Shown one piece after another: positions 34,502 to 42,913 of a stretch of DNA of 47,998 bases. The first letter of the stretch is position 1, and every line of letters starts with the position of its first letter. The position numbers were made by a program, and so were the translations under genes. The DNA is from a bacterium (lineage in GTDB: Bacteria > UBA9089 > CG2-30-40-21 > SBAY01), in NCBI GenBank assembly GCA_040755795.1, contig JBFLXS010000004.1:1-47998 (forward strand), given 5' to 3'. The notes beneath the pieces were generated by a model, which was not told where the DNA came from, made no database searches, and worked only from the letters and a program-made list of their open reading frames with translations.

Positions 34502-34795
34502 GTAACCGTTCAGGTGGTAATTTACCGCAGAGACGCAGAGGAACAGAGAAGATATGGAAATAAATCAGATAACAGAAAAGATTATTGGTGCAGCCATTGA
34601 AATACATAGGACCTGCTTGCCGAATCTTCAGCAGGCAAGCCAGATTTGTTAATCCATCCCTGATTTTCATCAGGGCAAGTTTAATGTTGTTGAACTCAAG
34701 AGCTTGCACTGATGAAAATCAGGGATGTTAAGCGTATCGTAAATAAATTTTAATTTTCTTCTCTGCGTCTCTGTGTCTCTGCGGTGAACGGTTAC
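34502..34795. mobile_element. GTAAC-family element (CGCAGAG subtype) with GxxExxY remnant and 8-bp target duplication
   Basis: The ends are GTAACCGTTCA and TGAACGGTTAC, with subterminal CCGCAGAGACGCAGAGG and CTCTGCGTCTCTGTGTCTCT. It is flanked by the perfect direct repeat TAAAGTAG at 34494-34501 and 34796-34803. Inside, an eroded GxxExxY gene can be read on the + strand: start at 34554 (MEINQITEKIIGAAIEIHRT), then FNVVELK, and DVKRIVNKF before the right end, with stops and a small insertion between. An inverted copy is at 43786-44506. It separates hdrA from mvhD within the operon. Confidence 0.82.
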
Positions 34796-34796
34796 T

Positions 34797-34861
34797 AAAG
34801 TAGGAAAGTAGGAAAGGGAGTATCCTCTTTTCCCTTTCCTACTTTCCTATTTTCCTACTTC
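34797..34861. repeat. GTAGGAAA hairpin between hdrA and the element upstream of mvhD
   Basis: AGTAGGAAAGTAGGAAAGGG faces CCCTTTCCTACTTTCCTA around a loop of about 13 bases. The hdrA stop and its last codons (V G K stop) are read from the right arm. In the operon transcript this gives a long hairpin just after hdrA, which could reduce or process the downstream message. Confidence 0.65.
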
Positions 34862-37800
34862 TTCCAACGCCGCCTCCACCTGTGCGGCAATCTGCTCAAG
34901 CCTGAACCCTCTAACAAATATCCCTTTCTTGGGACAGGTAGCCATACATACTCCACAGCCATGGCATTTGGCAATATCTACCTTAACCGTCTTTTTGATA
35001 GCTCCATCCTTCTCATATTCAACTAAGGTAATTGCCTTATATGGGCAGGGGTCAACACAATAAGCACAGCCATCACAATTGGCATCTATCACCTCAGCTA
35101 TCCTCGGGTCTATCTCCAGTTCATCCTTAGAGAGTATTACCGATGCCCGAGCTGCCGCCGCCATGGCTTGAATGATGGATTCAGGGATAGTTTTGGGTCC
35201 ATGGGCAGTGCCGCAAACAAAAATTCCCTCAGTAGCAAAATCTACAGGCCTTAACTTCATATGCGCCTCTAAGAAAAAGCCGTGTTCATTTAACGACACC
35301 TTTAATTTCTGAGCAATATCCTTGTTTGATTCATTGGCTTGTGTGCCAGAAGAAAGAACAACTAAATCCGCGGGTAGGTCTATCTTCATTCCCAAAAGCA
35401 TATCCAGGACAGAAACATTTATCTGACCATTTTTCAGCTCAACTTGCGGTTTTTCATTATCCTGTCTCTGGATAAATTTAATTCCCTTTTCCCTTGCCTG
35501 GCGGTAATATTCCTCATAATATCCATAAGCACGAATATCACGGTATATAATATAGACATCTGTCTGCGGATAGACCTCCTTGATTTTTAAGCCATTCTTA
35601 ATTGCCTCTTGACAGCATACCCGTGAGCAATACATTCGCTCTTCTTCGCGTGAACCAACACACTGGAGCATCACTACGGTATTCGGGACTCGGGGCTCGG
35701 GACTCGGGGCTCGGGGTTCGAGATTCGCTAATCGCTCCTCTAATTCAAGTTGTGTTATTACGCGTTTGTCTTGACCGTAGAGATATTCTGTTGGCTTGTA
35801 TTCTGTGGCGCCAGTAGCCACGATGACCACACCGTGTTCTATTTCTGCACTCGTTCCATTAACCGCCAATTGTGTTTTAAAGTTTCCTACGCTTCCTTCG
35901 ATATTTACCAGCTGGGTATTGAGATACAACTTTATCTTTGGGTGATTTTTGACCTCACTAACTACTTTTTCCCATAATTTATTTCTTTCCGCTCCAAGAA
36001 GATATTTAATCCTTTGGTTATATCCGCCAATTTCCTGGTTCTTTTCAATCAAATGAACTTGATAACCTTGTCGGGCTATTTCGATACTTGCGGTTAATCC
36101 AGCTATGCCAGCACCAATAACTAAGGCAGACTTGTTTACCGTTAGATAGCTTGGATACAACGGCTCATTCATTCTCACCTTAGCCAACGCCATTTTAATC
36201 AGGTCTTTTGCCTTCTGGGTGGCTTTTTGTGGTTCTTGTCTATGCACCCAGGAATTTTGGTCGCGGATATTAGCCATTTCAAAGAGGTACGGATTAAGCC
36301 CGGCATTCCTTAAAACCTCCATAAAGAGCGGCTCGTGCGTGCGCGGGGTGCAAGCGGCTACTACCACGCGATTCAACCCCTCCTTCTGGATAACCTCCTT
36401 TATCCGCTCACAACTATCACTTGAACAGGTGTATAACCTATTCTCACAATGCACTACATTGGGTAATCTCCGCACATACTCAACTACACTGTTAACATCT
36501 ACTACACCGGCAATATTTGTCCCGCAGTGGCAGACAAATACACCCACCCTTGGCTCTTCTTGAGTCACATCGCGTTGTGGAGGATACTCCTGCTTCTTGA
36601 CTAAGCTCCATTTGACATCAGAGAGAATGGCTAAACATTCAGCCGCAGATGCACTTGCCTCCATTACACTCTCTGGAATATCCTTTGGTCCTGTGGCTAC
36701 ACCCGCCGCAAAAATTCCCTCCAGATTTGTCTTTAGGAAAGCATCGGTCTCCACAAACCCAAACTCATTCAGCCGCAGATTCAACCGCTGGGCAATAGCC
36801 TTTACTGGCTGTGGTGTGATACCCACACACAAGACGACTAAATCGAACTCCTCCTCGATTATCTCGCCAGAAAGTCCATAGCGGATAACCAGACCCTTTG
36901 TCTGAGGGTTTTGCTTGAGGGTTGACGGTGTCTGATTAATATACGCTATCCCCTCTTTTTTCGCCCGTTCATAATAGGCTTCATACCCCTTGCCAAAGGC
37001 TCGCACATCCCGATAGAATATCTTACATTCCAAATCTGGCAGATGTTCCTTAGCGATTATCGCCTCTTTGGTGGCATACATACAACAGACGGATGAGCAC
37101 CAGGGTCTTTCTGTATCCCTTGAGCCAACGCACTGGATAAAGGCAATCTTGTGCGGATGGGTTTTATCTGATGGTCTTAACACCTCTCCTCTAAAGGGAC
37201 CTGATGCACCCATTATCCGTTCAAACTCCAGGCTGGTGACCACATTGGGATACCTGCCGTAGCCGTATTCGCCAGCGAGTTTTGCCTCAAAAGTTTCATA
37301 ACCAGGGGCTATGATTACCGCACCTACCTCCAGATTAATGGCTTCTTGTTTCTGCTGGTGCTCTATTGCTTCTGCCTTGCACGCCTGGACACACATCAGG
37401 CATTCAGAGCAGCCACCGCAGTTGAGGCAGCGTTTTGCCTCTTTGACTGCCTGTTCTTGAGAATAGCCCAATTCGATCTCTTCAAAGTCCTTTATTCGCT
37501 CCTGTGGTAGCAATTTAGGCATTGGTTGTCTCTGCTCTATCTTAATCTCCCTTTGAGGCAGGTTTGCCCCTGCTTCGGTCTTTTTTTCTCGGCCTTCGAA
37601 CATATCCATCCCTTGCAGATAGCGATGGATGGATTCTGCTGCCTCGTGTCCGTGTGCAATTGCATCCACTGCCATGCCAGACAACCCGATTACATCACCA
37701 CCAGCAAATATCCCAGGCACATTTGTAGCTAAGGTGGTTTTATCAACCTTTAAAAAGCCCCGCTCAGTTATCAATACCCCATCTGCGGCTTGAACCATTG

Positions 37801-39304
37801 AGTAGTCCACCACTTGTCCTACTGCAATAATAACCGTATCTGCATCCATCGTGGTGATATTTTCTCTGGCAAATACCGGGCTAAACCTTCCCTGTTTATC
37901 AAACACAGAAAGGCATTCTATCAGTTCTATGGCACAGACAGAGCCGTCTTTGCCCAATATGCGGTTTGTCCCTTTGCGGTGAAGGATGGTTATCCCTTCC
38001 TCTTTGGCGTCTTTGATTTCCTGTGGATGAGCAGGCATCTCCTCAAGGGATTCCATGCACACCATACTAACCTTCTCTGCCCCTAAGCGTAATACGGTTC
38101 TGGCAACATCAGTAGCTACATTGCCGCCGCCGATAACCGCTACCACCTTACCAGTTAAGTCTATCTCTCTATGCCGCTTGACACTATGCAAAAAGGAGGT
38201 TCCGTGGACAACCCCGGCTAAATCCTCTCCCTCAATATTCAATCTCTTGCTCTGATGCATACCAATAGCGATAAAGATAGCTTTATAGCCTCTATCAAAG
38301 AGGTCATTCAGGGTTAAATCTGGACCCAGCGGGGTATTAGTTAGTATCTCTACCCCTGAGTTTTTTATCTGTTCGATTTCATAGTCAATAATCTCTGCGG
38401 GTAAACGATATTGCGGGATACCTACCCGCAGCATACCACCTGCCACCGGTAAAGCCTCAAATATGGTTACCGGGTATCCGCGTTGAGTCAGATTATAGGC
38501 ACAGGTTAGTCCAGCAGGACCAGAGCCAATTACGGCTATCTTCTCAGGGTATTTCACTTCAACTTTAGAGGGTTGCCAGCCGCCATTTACTCTTTCATAA
38601 TCAGATACAAAGCGTTTTAATGCCCGGATGCTCAAGGGTTCGTCAACATCCTTGCGATTACATTTACTCTCACAGGGTGCGTTACAAATACGGCCGCATA
38701 TCGAGGGAATAGGGATTCTGCGGCGAATAACCTCCATTGCCTCTTTAAATCTTCCCTGACTGATCAAGGCGATGTATGCCTGATTATCACAACCGGCCGA
38801 GCAGGCGAGGCGACAGGGTGATTTATGTTCGGATTTGTCTATGGTGAACCAGTTGGGGACTGCCTGAGGGTAAAGACGATAGATTGCCTTTCTCTGGTTA
38901 AGCGAGCAGTTAAATCCATCCGGCACCTCTACAGGACAGGCCGTCTCACATTCACCACAGCCAGTGCATCTGTCTTCACGCACATATCTTGCGTGCTTAT
39001 TCAATCTAACCGTAAAATTGCCAGCCTGCCCAGAAATAGACTCTATATCGCTCAGGGTAATTATTTCGATATCCTTATGTCTGCCAATCTCAACCAGTCT
39101 GGGAGCCATCGTGCACATCGCACAATCGTTAGTCGGGAAGGTTTTATCGAGCATCGCCATCACGCCACCGATGCTGGGTCTGGTATCTACCAGATAGACC
39201 TTTATCCCACTATTAGCCAGGTCAAGTGCGGCTTGCATGCCGGCAATACCGCCACCAAGCACTAAACAAGAACCGATTTTTGTATTTTTTATTTCCGTTG
39301 CCAT
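34847..39304 (-). CDS. hdrA: Giant HdrA: two HdrA modules with an NfnB/GltD-like flavoprotein insert
   Basis: A 1485-aa flavoprotein. Residues 1-150: first HdrA FAD site (VLGGGIAGMQAALDL) and ferredoxin motif CTGCGECETACP. Residues about 160-610: a GltD/NfnB-like module with CRLACSAGC and CGRICNAPCESKC clusters, FAD site GSGPAGLTCAYNL near 257, GGGNVATDVA near 388 and FAGGD near 530. Residues about 620-900: CLNCGGCSECLMCVQAC and CVGSRD near 725. Residues about 920-1485: second HdrA with CHCGTN, FAD site IGAGIAGLTASIEI near 1062 and terminal ferredoxin CDGCAYCVDPCP and CHGCGVCMATCP. HdrA bifurcates electrons; the NfnB part suggests NAD(P)H as an added partner (inference). An in-frame EPRAPSPEPRV insert comes from a DNA repeat. 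Confidence 0.93.
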   Translation of the reverse strand: MATEIKNTKIGSCLVLGGGIAGMQAALDLANSGIKVYLVDTRPSIGGVMAMLDKTFPTNDCAMCTMAPRLVEIGRHKDIEIITLSDIESISGQAGNFTVRLNKHARYVREDRCTGCGECETACPVEVPDGFNCSLNQRKAIYRLYPQAVPNWFTIDKSEHKSPCRLACSAGCDNQAYIALISQGRFKEAMEVIRRRIPIPSICGRICNAPCESKCNRKDVDEPLSIRALKRFVSDYERVNGGWQPSKVEVKYPEKIAVIGSGPAGLTCAYNLTQRGYPVTIFEALPVAGGMLRVGIPQYRLPAEIIDYEIEQIKNSGVEILTNTPLGPDLTLNDLFDRGYKAIFIAIGMHQSKRLNIEGEDLAGVVHGTSFLHSVKRHREIDLTGKVVAVIGGGNVATDVARTVLRLGAEKVSMVCMESLEEMPAHPQEIKDAKEEGITILHRKGTNRILGKDGSVCAIELIECLSVFDKQGRFSPVFARENITTMDADTVIIAVGQVVDYSMVQAADGVLITERGFLKVDKTTLATNVPGIFAGGDVIGLSGMAVDAIAHGHEAAESIHRYLQGMDMFEGREKKTEAGANLPQREIKIEQRQPMPKLLPQERIKDFEEIELGYSQEQAVKEAKRCLNCGGCSECLMCVQACKAEAIEHQQKQEAINLEVGAVIIAPGYETFEAKLAGEYGYGRYPNVVTSLEFERIMGASGPFRGEVLRPSDKTHPHKIAFIQCVGSRDTERPWCSSVCCMYATKEAIIAKEHLPDLECKIFYRDVRAFGKGYEAYYERAKKEGIAYINQTPSTLKQNPQTKGLVIRYGLSGEIIEEEFDLVVLCVGITPQPVKAIAQRLNLRLNEFGFVETDAFLKTNLEGIFAAGVATGPKDIPESVMEASASAAECLAILSDVKWSLVKKQEYPPQRDVTQEEPRVGVFVCHCGTNIAGVVDVNSVVEYVRRLPNVVHCENRLYTCSSDSCERIKEVIQKEGLNRVVVAACTPRTHEPLFMEVLRNAGLNPYLFEMANIRDQNSWVHRQEPQKATQKAKDLIKMALAKVRMNEPLYPSYLTVNKSALVIGAGIAGLTASIEIARQGYQVHLIEKNQEIGGYNQRIKYLLGAERNKLWEKVVSEVKNHPKIKLYLNTQLVNIEGSVGNFKTQLAVNGTSAEIEHGVVIVATGATEYKPTEYLYGQDKRVITQLELEERLANLEPRAPSPEPRVPNTVVMLQCVGSREEERMYCSRVCCQEAIKNGLKIKEVYPQTDVYIIYRDIRAYGYYEEYYRQAREKGIKFIQRQDNEKPQVELKNGQINVSVLDMLLGMKIDLPADLVVLSSGTQANESNKDIAQKLKVSLNEHGFFLEAHMKLRPVDFATEGIFVCGTAHGPKTIPESIIQAMAAAARASVILSKDELEIDPRIAEVIDANCDGCAYCVDPCPYKAITLVEYEKDGAIKKTVKVDIAKCHGCGVCMATCPKKGIFVRGFRLEQIAAQVEAALEEVGK

Positions 39305-39308
39305 TTTT

Positions 39309-39542
39309 TTAAACCAATCTCCTAAATTCTTCTATGGTTAATCCAATATCATTCAGTATAGTTTTTAGAGTCCTTCTTTTTATTATCTTCCCTCTGTGTC
39401 TTGGGATAATAGTATGCCTCATATCGCTTTTTCTCCGCCATACCTCGTGACTACCTTTTGCTGTTCGATAAAATTCAAATCCAATCTTGCGAAGGACACT
39501 TATAACATCTTTATCAGTTATTGCAGGGAATTTGTCACTCAT
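39309..39542 (-). CDS. hicA: HicA-type mRNA interferase toxin
   Basis: A 77-aa double-stranded-RNA-binding-like fold protein of the HicA/YcfA family. VLRKIGFEFYRTAKGSHEVW contains the catalytic His in GSHEVW, then HTIIPRHRGKIIKRRTLKTI. HicA cleaves mRNA. Its start lies directly at the hicB stop, and its stop is 4 bases before the hdrA ATG; the hdrA ribosome-binding site (AGGAGA) is inside the last hicA codons. HicB-before-HicA order is the less common one. Confidence 0.9.
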   Translation of the reverse strand: MSDKFPAITDKDVISVLRKIGFEFYRTAKGSHEVWRRKSDMRHTIIPRHRGKIIKRRTLKTILNDIGLTIEEFRRLV

Positions 39543-39794
39543 TTATACTTCCTGTAACATAGGAATACCCGAAGTAACCACTACCTTCCCTTCATAGATT
39601 GGAAGTGAAGGAATGTTTTTGCCCAATTCTTGATAAGAATCACGGAGTATTTTTATTGCATCCTGGATATTCTCTATTGCCTCTAAATAGGTTTCCCCTT
39701 CTACATGACATCCTTGAAGAATAGGGCATTCAGCATAATACCCACCTTCTTCTAAACATTCAACTATTATTGGGAATAGAATTGTCTTTTTCAT
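39543..39794 (-). CDS. hicB: HicB-like antitoxin
   Basis: An 83-aa protein starting at ATG 39794 behind AGGGG; the frame is open further upstream, but that part lies inside the preceding nucleotidyltransferase gene. FPIIVECLEEGGYYAECPIL followed by QGCHVEGETYLEAIENIQDA is the HicB fold. No C-terminal DNA-binding domain is seen, so it is the short HicB form. It should neutralise the adjacent HicA. The start overlaps the upstream gene by 35 bases. Confidence 0.86.
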   Translation of the reverse strand: MKKTILFPIIVECLEEGGYYAECPILQGCHVEGETYLEAIENIQDAIKILRDSYQELGKNIPSLPIYEGKVVVTSGIPMLQEV

Positions 39795-40395
39795 TTTCTG
39801 ACCCCTTTTCATATTTATTTTTGACACTACCTCTTTTTCCAAATCGTCTCCAGGCTTCCTCAAATCTCTGGAGTATTTCTTCCATTTCCAACAAGCGGGA
39901 AAATTCCTTAAGCCACCGGCGGATATACGCAACATTTAACCTCTTTCCTTGACGGATAATTACCCCATCAATATCAAGTAAATCTTGAGGTCTTCCTGCT
40001 ACTGCCTTATGAATAATGAGGTCTTCTGCCGAACATATCCGCACAATTCCACTTCCAAGATCACATTCTACTGCGCGTTTTACAACTTCCTGCTCATATC
40101 CAGGGATACCTAACGAAATATCTATTTCTATCCCTTCTCTACTTTGAACTAAACAGACACGATGTTTAAGAGCAAACTCTAATGCATCAGAAATTCGAGG
40201 GGAAAAGATAGATAATATCTTTTTTAATGTTGCCTCTTCTTGCCCCAAATCAACCAGAATAGTAACATCTACATCACGGGTAAAGCGTGGCTCTCCCCAA
40301 TGTTGGAGGGCAATGCCTCCTATGATGGCATAAGGTATATCTGCTTTGGTAAAGAATTGATGAATCTCTACAGCAGCCTTAATTTGTAGATTCAT
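39760..40395 (-). CDS. Nucleotidyltransferase-fold protein (toxin-antitoxin type)
   Basis: A 211-aa protein. IGGIALQHWGEPRFTRDVDV gives the GG and D-x-D motifs of the DNA polymerase beta-like nucleotidyltransferase fold (AbiEii/MNT-like group). SAEDLIIHKAVAGRPQDLLD is the conserved second segment of such proteins. The last 25 residues are Lys/Asn-rich and overlap hicB. It overlaps the small upstream gene by 4 bases, suggesting a two-gene unit. A toxin or RNA-modifying role is inferred from the family, not shown. Confidence 0.78.
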   Translation of the reverse strand: MNLQIKAAVEIHQFFTKADIPYAIIGGIALQHWGEPRFTRDVDVTILVDLGQEEATLKKILSIFSPRISDALEFALKHRVCLVQSREGIEIDISLGIPGYEQEVVKRAVECDLGSGIVRICSAEDLIIHKAVAGRPQDLLDIDGVIIRQGKRLNVAYIRRWLKEFSRLLEMEEILQRFEEAWRRFGKRGSVKNKYEKGSENEKDNSIPNNS

Positions 40396-40667
40396 TTAGC
40401 ACCCTGTTTATAACCGCTAACCTGGTTAAACATACTTCTTTTTTTAAGTAAAAAGGAGATTTTTTGTCTTTCTAAATTTTCTATGTCTTCCTTATGAGAA
40501 TTTTGTTCCCAGAAATGGCAAAGGTTATCGTAAATGCGAAGAGAATCTTGACTTGACAAATGGGATAACCATTTTCTCTTCTCTGCCATAATTACTTCAT
40601 TAGCCTTTCTATAACCTTCAACAAAGGACAATATTACTTCCCGAGACACTTTTAATCCACTCTTCAT
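40392..40667 (-). CDS. Small basic protein, possible partner of the nucleotidyltransferase
   Basis: A 91-aa protein that I do not recognise. It is mostly helical and charged (KRKWLSHLSSQDSLRIYDNL, then FWEQNSHKEDIENLERQKIS). GAGG lies upstream of the ATG and its stop overlaps the next start (ATGA type). By position it could be the antitoxin or accessory of the nucleotidyltransferase gene. It lies just after hdrB on the same strand. Confidence 0.55.
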   Translation of the reverse strand: MKSGLKVSREVILSFVEGYRKANEVIMAEKRKWLSHLSSQDSLRIYDNLCHFWEQNSHKEDIENLERQKISFLLKKRSMFNQVSGYKQGAK

Positions 40668-40680
40668 ACTAATTATCCTC

Positions 40681-41520
40681 TTATTTTATTTTCCCTAACA
40701 CCTTATCTACCTTTATTAGATGCCGGTTCAAGCCTAATTCTTTCGCGGACAACCCATACGCCAGCCCGATTAGTTGGGTAAAATAGAACACTGGCAGATG
40801 GTACTCCTTTAACTCCCACTGAACTAATTCTAAATTAAGATGGCATAAGGGACAGGCGACCGAGATACAATTTGCACCGCTTTGTCTGGCATTATCTAAT
40901 AATTGTTTGGTTAATCGAAATACAATCTCTTTTTTAGGCAGGGTATAAGATGCCCCACAACAATCGGTTTTGTATGACCAATCAAGGACATTCATACCAA
41001 TATCAGTTAAAATATTATCCATCGTTTGAGGATTTTCAGCATCATCGAACTGCTTAATCTTGGGTGGACGGGTTAATAGACAACCGTAATAGCAGACCAC
41101 ATTTATCCTGGAGAGGTCTCTGGTGATGAAGCAATGCTCAATCTTTTTGGGGAATAGTTCTAATGGGTGGAGTATTGCCACAGAGTTTCTGAATTCATAA
41201 CCTAATGTTTGAGACACTGTTTCCTGTAGTTGTTTATCCTGCTTGATTTCATAGGTAGCGACTTTCAATCGACTAAAGCAAGCGGCACAAGGGGCTACTA
41301 CCTGGCTATAGCCTTGCTTTTCTGCTTTAGCCAGGTTATCTGCTGCCAGGGCAATAGAAACCGATGATGAACAGCAATGAGGAGCCACTGGCACACAACA
41401 AGTCCATCCCTTTATCTCCTCTAATTTAATATCAAAGGGTTTGATTGCATAGGATAAAGAATCTCCATACTCCTTTGAGCCTGAATGAATTGAACAACCA
41501 GGATAGTAGCCGTATTGCAT
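40681..41520 (-). CDS. hdrB: HdrB, heterodisulfide reductase subunit B
   Basis: A 279-aa protein with two Cys-rich CCG domains that hold non-cubane [4Fe-4S] clusters. The first has YYPGCSIHSGS, TCCVPVAPHCC and CAACFSRL; the usual CCG Gly is Val here. The second has CYYGCLLTRPP, DCCGASYT and CPLCHLNLE, all standard. It forms the disulfide-reducing or substrate-interface site with HdrC and receives one of the bifurcated electrons from HdrA. GGGG lies upstream of the ATG. The hepT-like gene ends 15 bases upstream. Confidence 0.92.
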   Translation of the reverse strand: MQYGYYPGCSIHSGSKEYGDSLSYAIKPFDIKLEEIKGWTCCVPVAPHCCSSSVSIALAADNLAKAEKQGYSQVVAPCAACFSRLKVATYEIKQDKQLQETVSQTLGYEFRNSVAILHPLELFPKKIEHCFITRDLSRINVVCYYGCLLTRPPKIKQFDDAENPQTMDNILTDIGMNVLDWSYKTDCCGASYTLPKKEIVFRLTKQLLDNARQSGANCISVACPLCHLNLELVQWELKEYHLPVFYFTQLIGLAYGLSAKELGLNRHLIKVDKVLGKIK

Positions 41521-41535
41521 ATAAGGTTACCCCTT

Positions 41536-41976
41536 TCATAGATTATCATACTTATTTGAAAGTTCCATTCCTTCTTCAAGTAACGCAGTTCGCACTACTT
41601 GTCGCACATAAGTAGCAATATCAATAGCACGAAATGCTTCTTCTTTTGTTACTTCTTCATCCTCGCCGGGATAGCGGGTAGTAATTGCAAATGGTGTTAA
41701 TTCTTCTGCGTTCTGCAATTGGCCAGGCCAACTTGCCTGTTGCGAGCATAATTCTAATAATCGAGAAATATTGTGTGTATATGGGAAGTCCACCCTTTTG
41801 AATATTAAATAGGCTTTCAAGTGCTTCTCCGCACATTGTTGTGCATGATAGGCAACTAATCGGTAAGGAACAGGAAGACGCATGGTCATAGCATATTGTG
41901 CCATCTGCAAATCTTCATCTCCATAAATAAGCCACTGTTTGACCTTACGGTGAATTTCACTGATGAGGTTGTTCAT
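41536..41976 (-). CDS. hepT: HEPN-domain protein (HepT-like)
   Basis: A 146-aa all-helical HEPN protein: VKQWLIYGDEDLQMAQYAMT, then YRLVAYHAQQCAEKHLKAYL and PYTHNISRLLELCSQQ. RLVAYH fits an R-x4-H spacing of HEPN ribonucleases, though many members of this subgroup lack proven activity. It overlaps the MNT gene by 20 bases, the classical MNT-HEPN toxin-antitoxin layout. It lies between hdrC and hdrB on the same strand. Confidence 0.84.
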   Translation of the reverse strand: MNNLISEIHRKVKQWLIYGDEDLQMAQYAMTMRLPVPYRLVAYHAQQCAEKHLKAYLIFKRVDFPYTHNISRLLELCSQQASWPGQLQNAEELTPFAITTRYPGEDEEVTKEEAFRAIDIATYVRQVVRTALLEEGMELSNKYDNL

Positions 41977-42280
41977 ACAAAATCCTTCCTTCTTGCCAGG
42001 CAGGTCGGGCTATAGTGCCTGGAATATGACGGTCACGCTCAAACTCTTGTGGAGTAAGAACGATTATATCCCGTGCAAAACCAAGCCCGGCTAATGCTCT
42101 ATCAATTGCTACCATAAGCTTTCTGCGACTACCTTCAATCGGACAGATGACCAAAATATCTACATCGCTACGGCTATCAGCCGTCCCTCTTGCCTGCGAC
42201 CCAATAAGAATAATCTTTGCTGGATGAAACATATCCACCATTCTTTGCGTAGCTTGATTAAGTGTTTCCTGCTCAATCAT
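41957..42280 (-). CDS. mntA: Minimal nucleotidyltransferase (MntA-like)
   Basis: A 107-aa MNT-fold protein. GSQARGTADSRSDVDILV matches GS-x9-D-x-D, and the downstream DIIVLTPQEFERDR is usual for this group. MntA AMPylates HepT and so silences it. Its ATG lies inside the last codons of hdrC (overlap of 8 bases), so translation is coupled to an Hdr subunit. Together with hepT it forms a toxin-antitoxin pair inside the Hdr operon. Confidence 0.87.
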   Translation of the reverse strand: MIEQETLNQATQRMVDMFHPAKIILIGSQARGTADSRSDVDILVICPIEGSRRKLMVAIDRALAGLGFARDIIVLTPQEFERDRHIPGTIARPAWQEGRILYEQPHQ

Positions 42281-42842
42281 TTTCTTCAGAACCTCCGAAT
42301 TTTCTGGTTAGTATTGGGACATTTTTTGCCCATCGAAATATTTGATTAACCCTCCAGACATCTTTTATTGAAGGGAAAAGGTTCAATTTCCCTCTTTTTA
42401 AAAGTTCAATGGTCAGTGGCAATTCCTTTTGAATCCCCTTTGTCTTTAGTTTTACTATCCCACCCAGAGCCAATTCAAAACTCGTCCCAAACAACCGCAC
42501 AGATTTAATAAAGCAATTATAGAAAAAGGGGATTTCGGGGAGAGCAGGCTTTATTCGTTGTTTCATAGCTACCATTCTTAACGCATCCATAACTTTAGGC
42601 AGGTCAACCTGTTGTGGACAGCGGGTGATACAGGTCTCGCAAGAGGCACACAACCAGATTGTCTTACTTTTTAGAACAAGGTCATTCATCCCCAAGACTA
42701 AGGCATGGATAATCTGAGTAGGGGTCAAATCCATTTCCGGAAGCATCGGACACCCGGAGGTGCATTTTTTACACTGATAGCATAGATTCACATTTTGGCC
42801 TGATGCTTTTTCTATGGTTGTTAATAGGTTATTGTTCATCAT
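42273..42842 (-). CDS. hdrC: HdrC, heterodisulfide reductase subunit C
   Basis: A 189-aa iron-sulfur protein with two [4Fe-4S] motifs, CYQCKKCTSGCP near residue 20 and CASCETCITRCP near 54. The rest is helical, as in cytoplasmic HdrC. It carries electrons between HdrA and HdrB. It is the first gene after the promoter at 42914-42943; AGGA precedes the ATG, and a second ATG follows directly. It is divergent from the metV-like gene. Confidence 0.93.
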   Translation of the reverse strand: MMNNNLLTTIEKASGQNVNLCYQCKKCTSGCPMLPEMDLTPTQIIHALVLGMNDLVLKSKTIWLCASCETCITRCPQQVDLPKVMDALRMVAMKQRIKPALPEIPFFYNCFIKSVRLFGTSFELALGGIVKLKTKGIQKELPLTIELLKRGKLNLFPSIKDVWRVNQIFRWAKNVPILTRKFGGSEEND

Positions 42843-42913
42843 TACCCGATTCCTATAGAAATAGTCAGTAGATAGTAGATAGAGAATTTGACTACTCTCT
42901 ATTAATTAAAAGA

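Noticed and set aside
34461-34709. 82-aa minus-strand open frame between mvhD and hdrA
   Set aside because: It runs across the ends of the mobile element and antisense to the GxxExxY remnant; it has no family features.
38825-39265. 146-aa + strand frame antisense to the start of hdrA
   Set aside because: hdrA is clearly coding there, with flavin and ferredoxin motifs; the opposite frame has no recognisable features.
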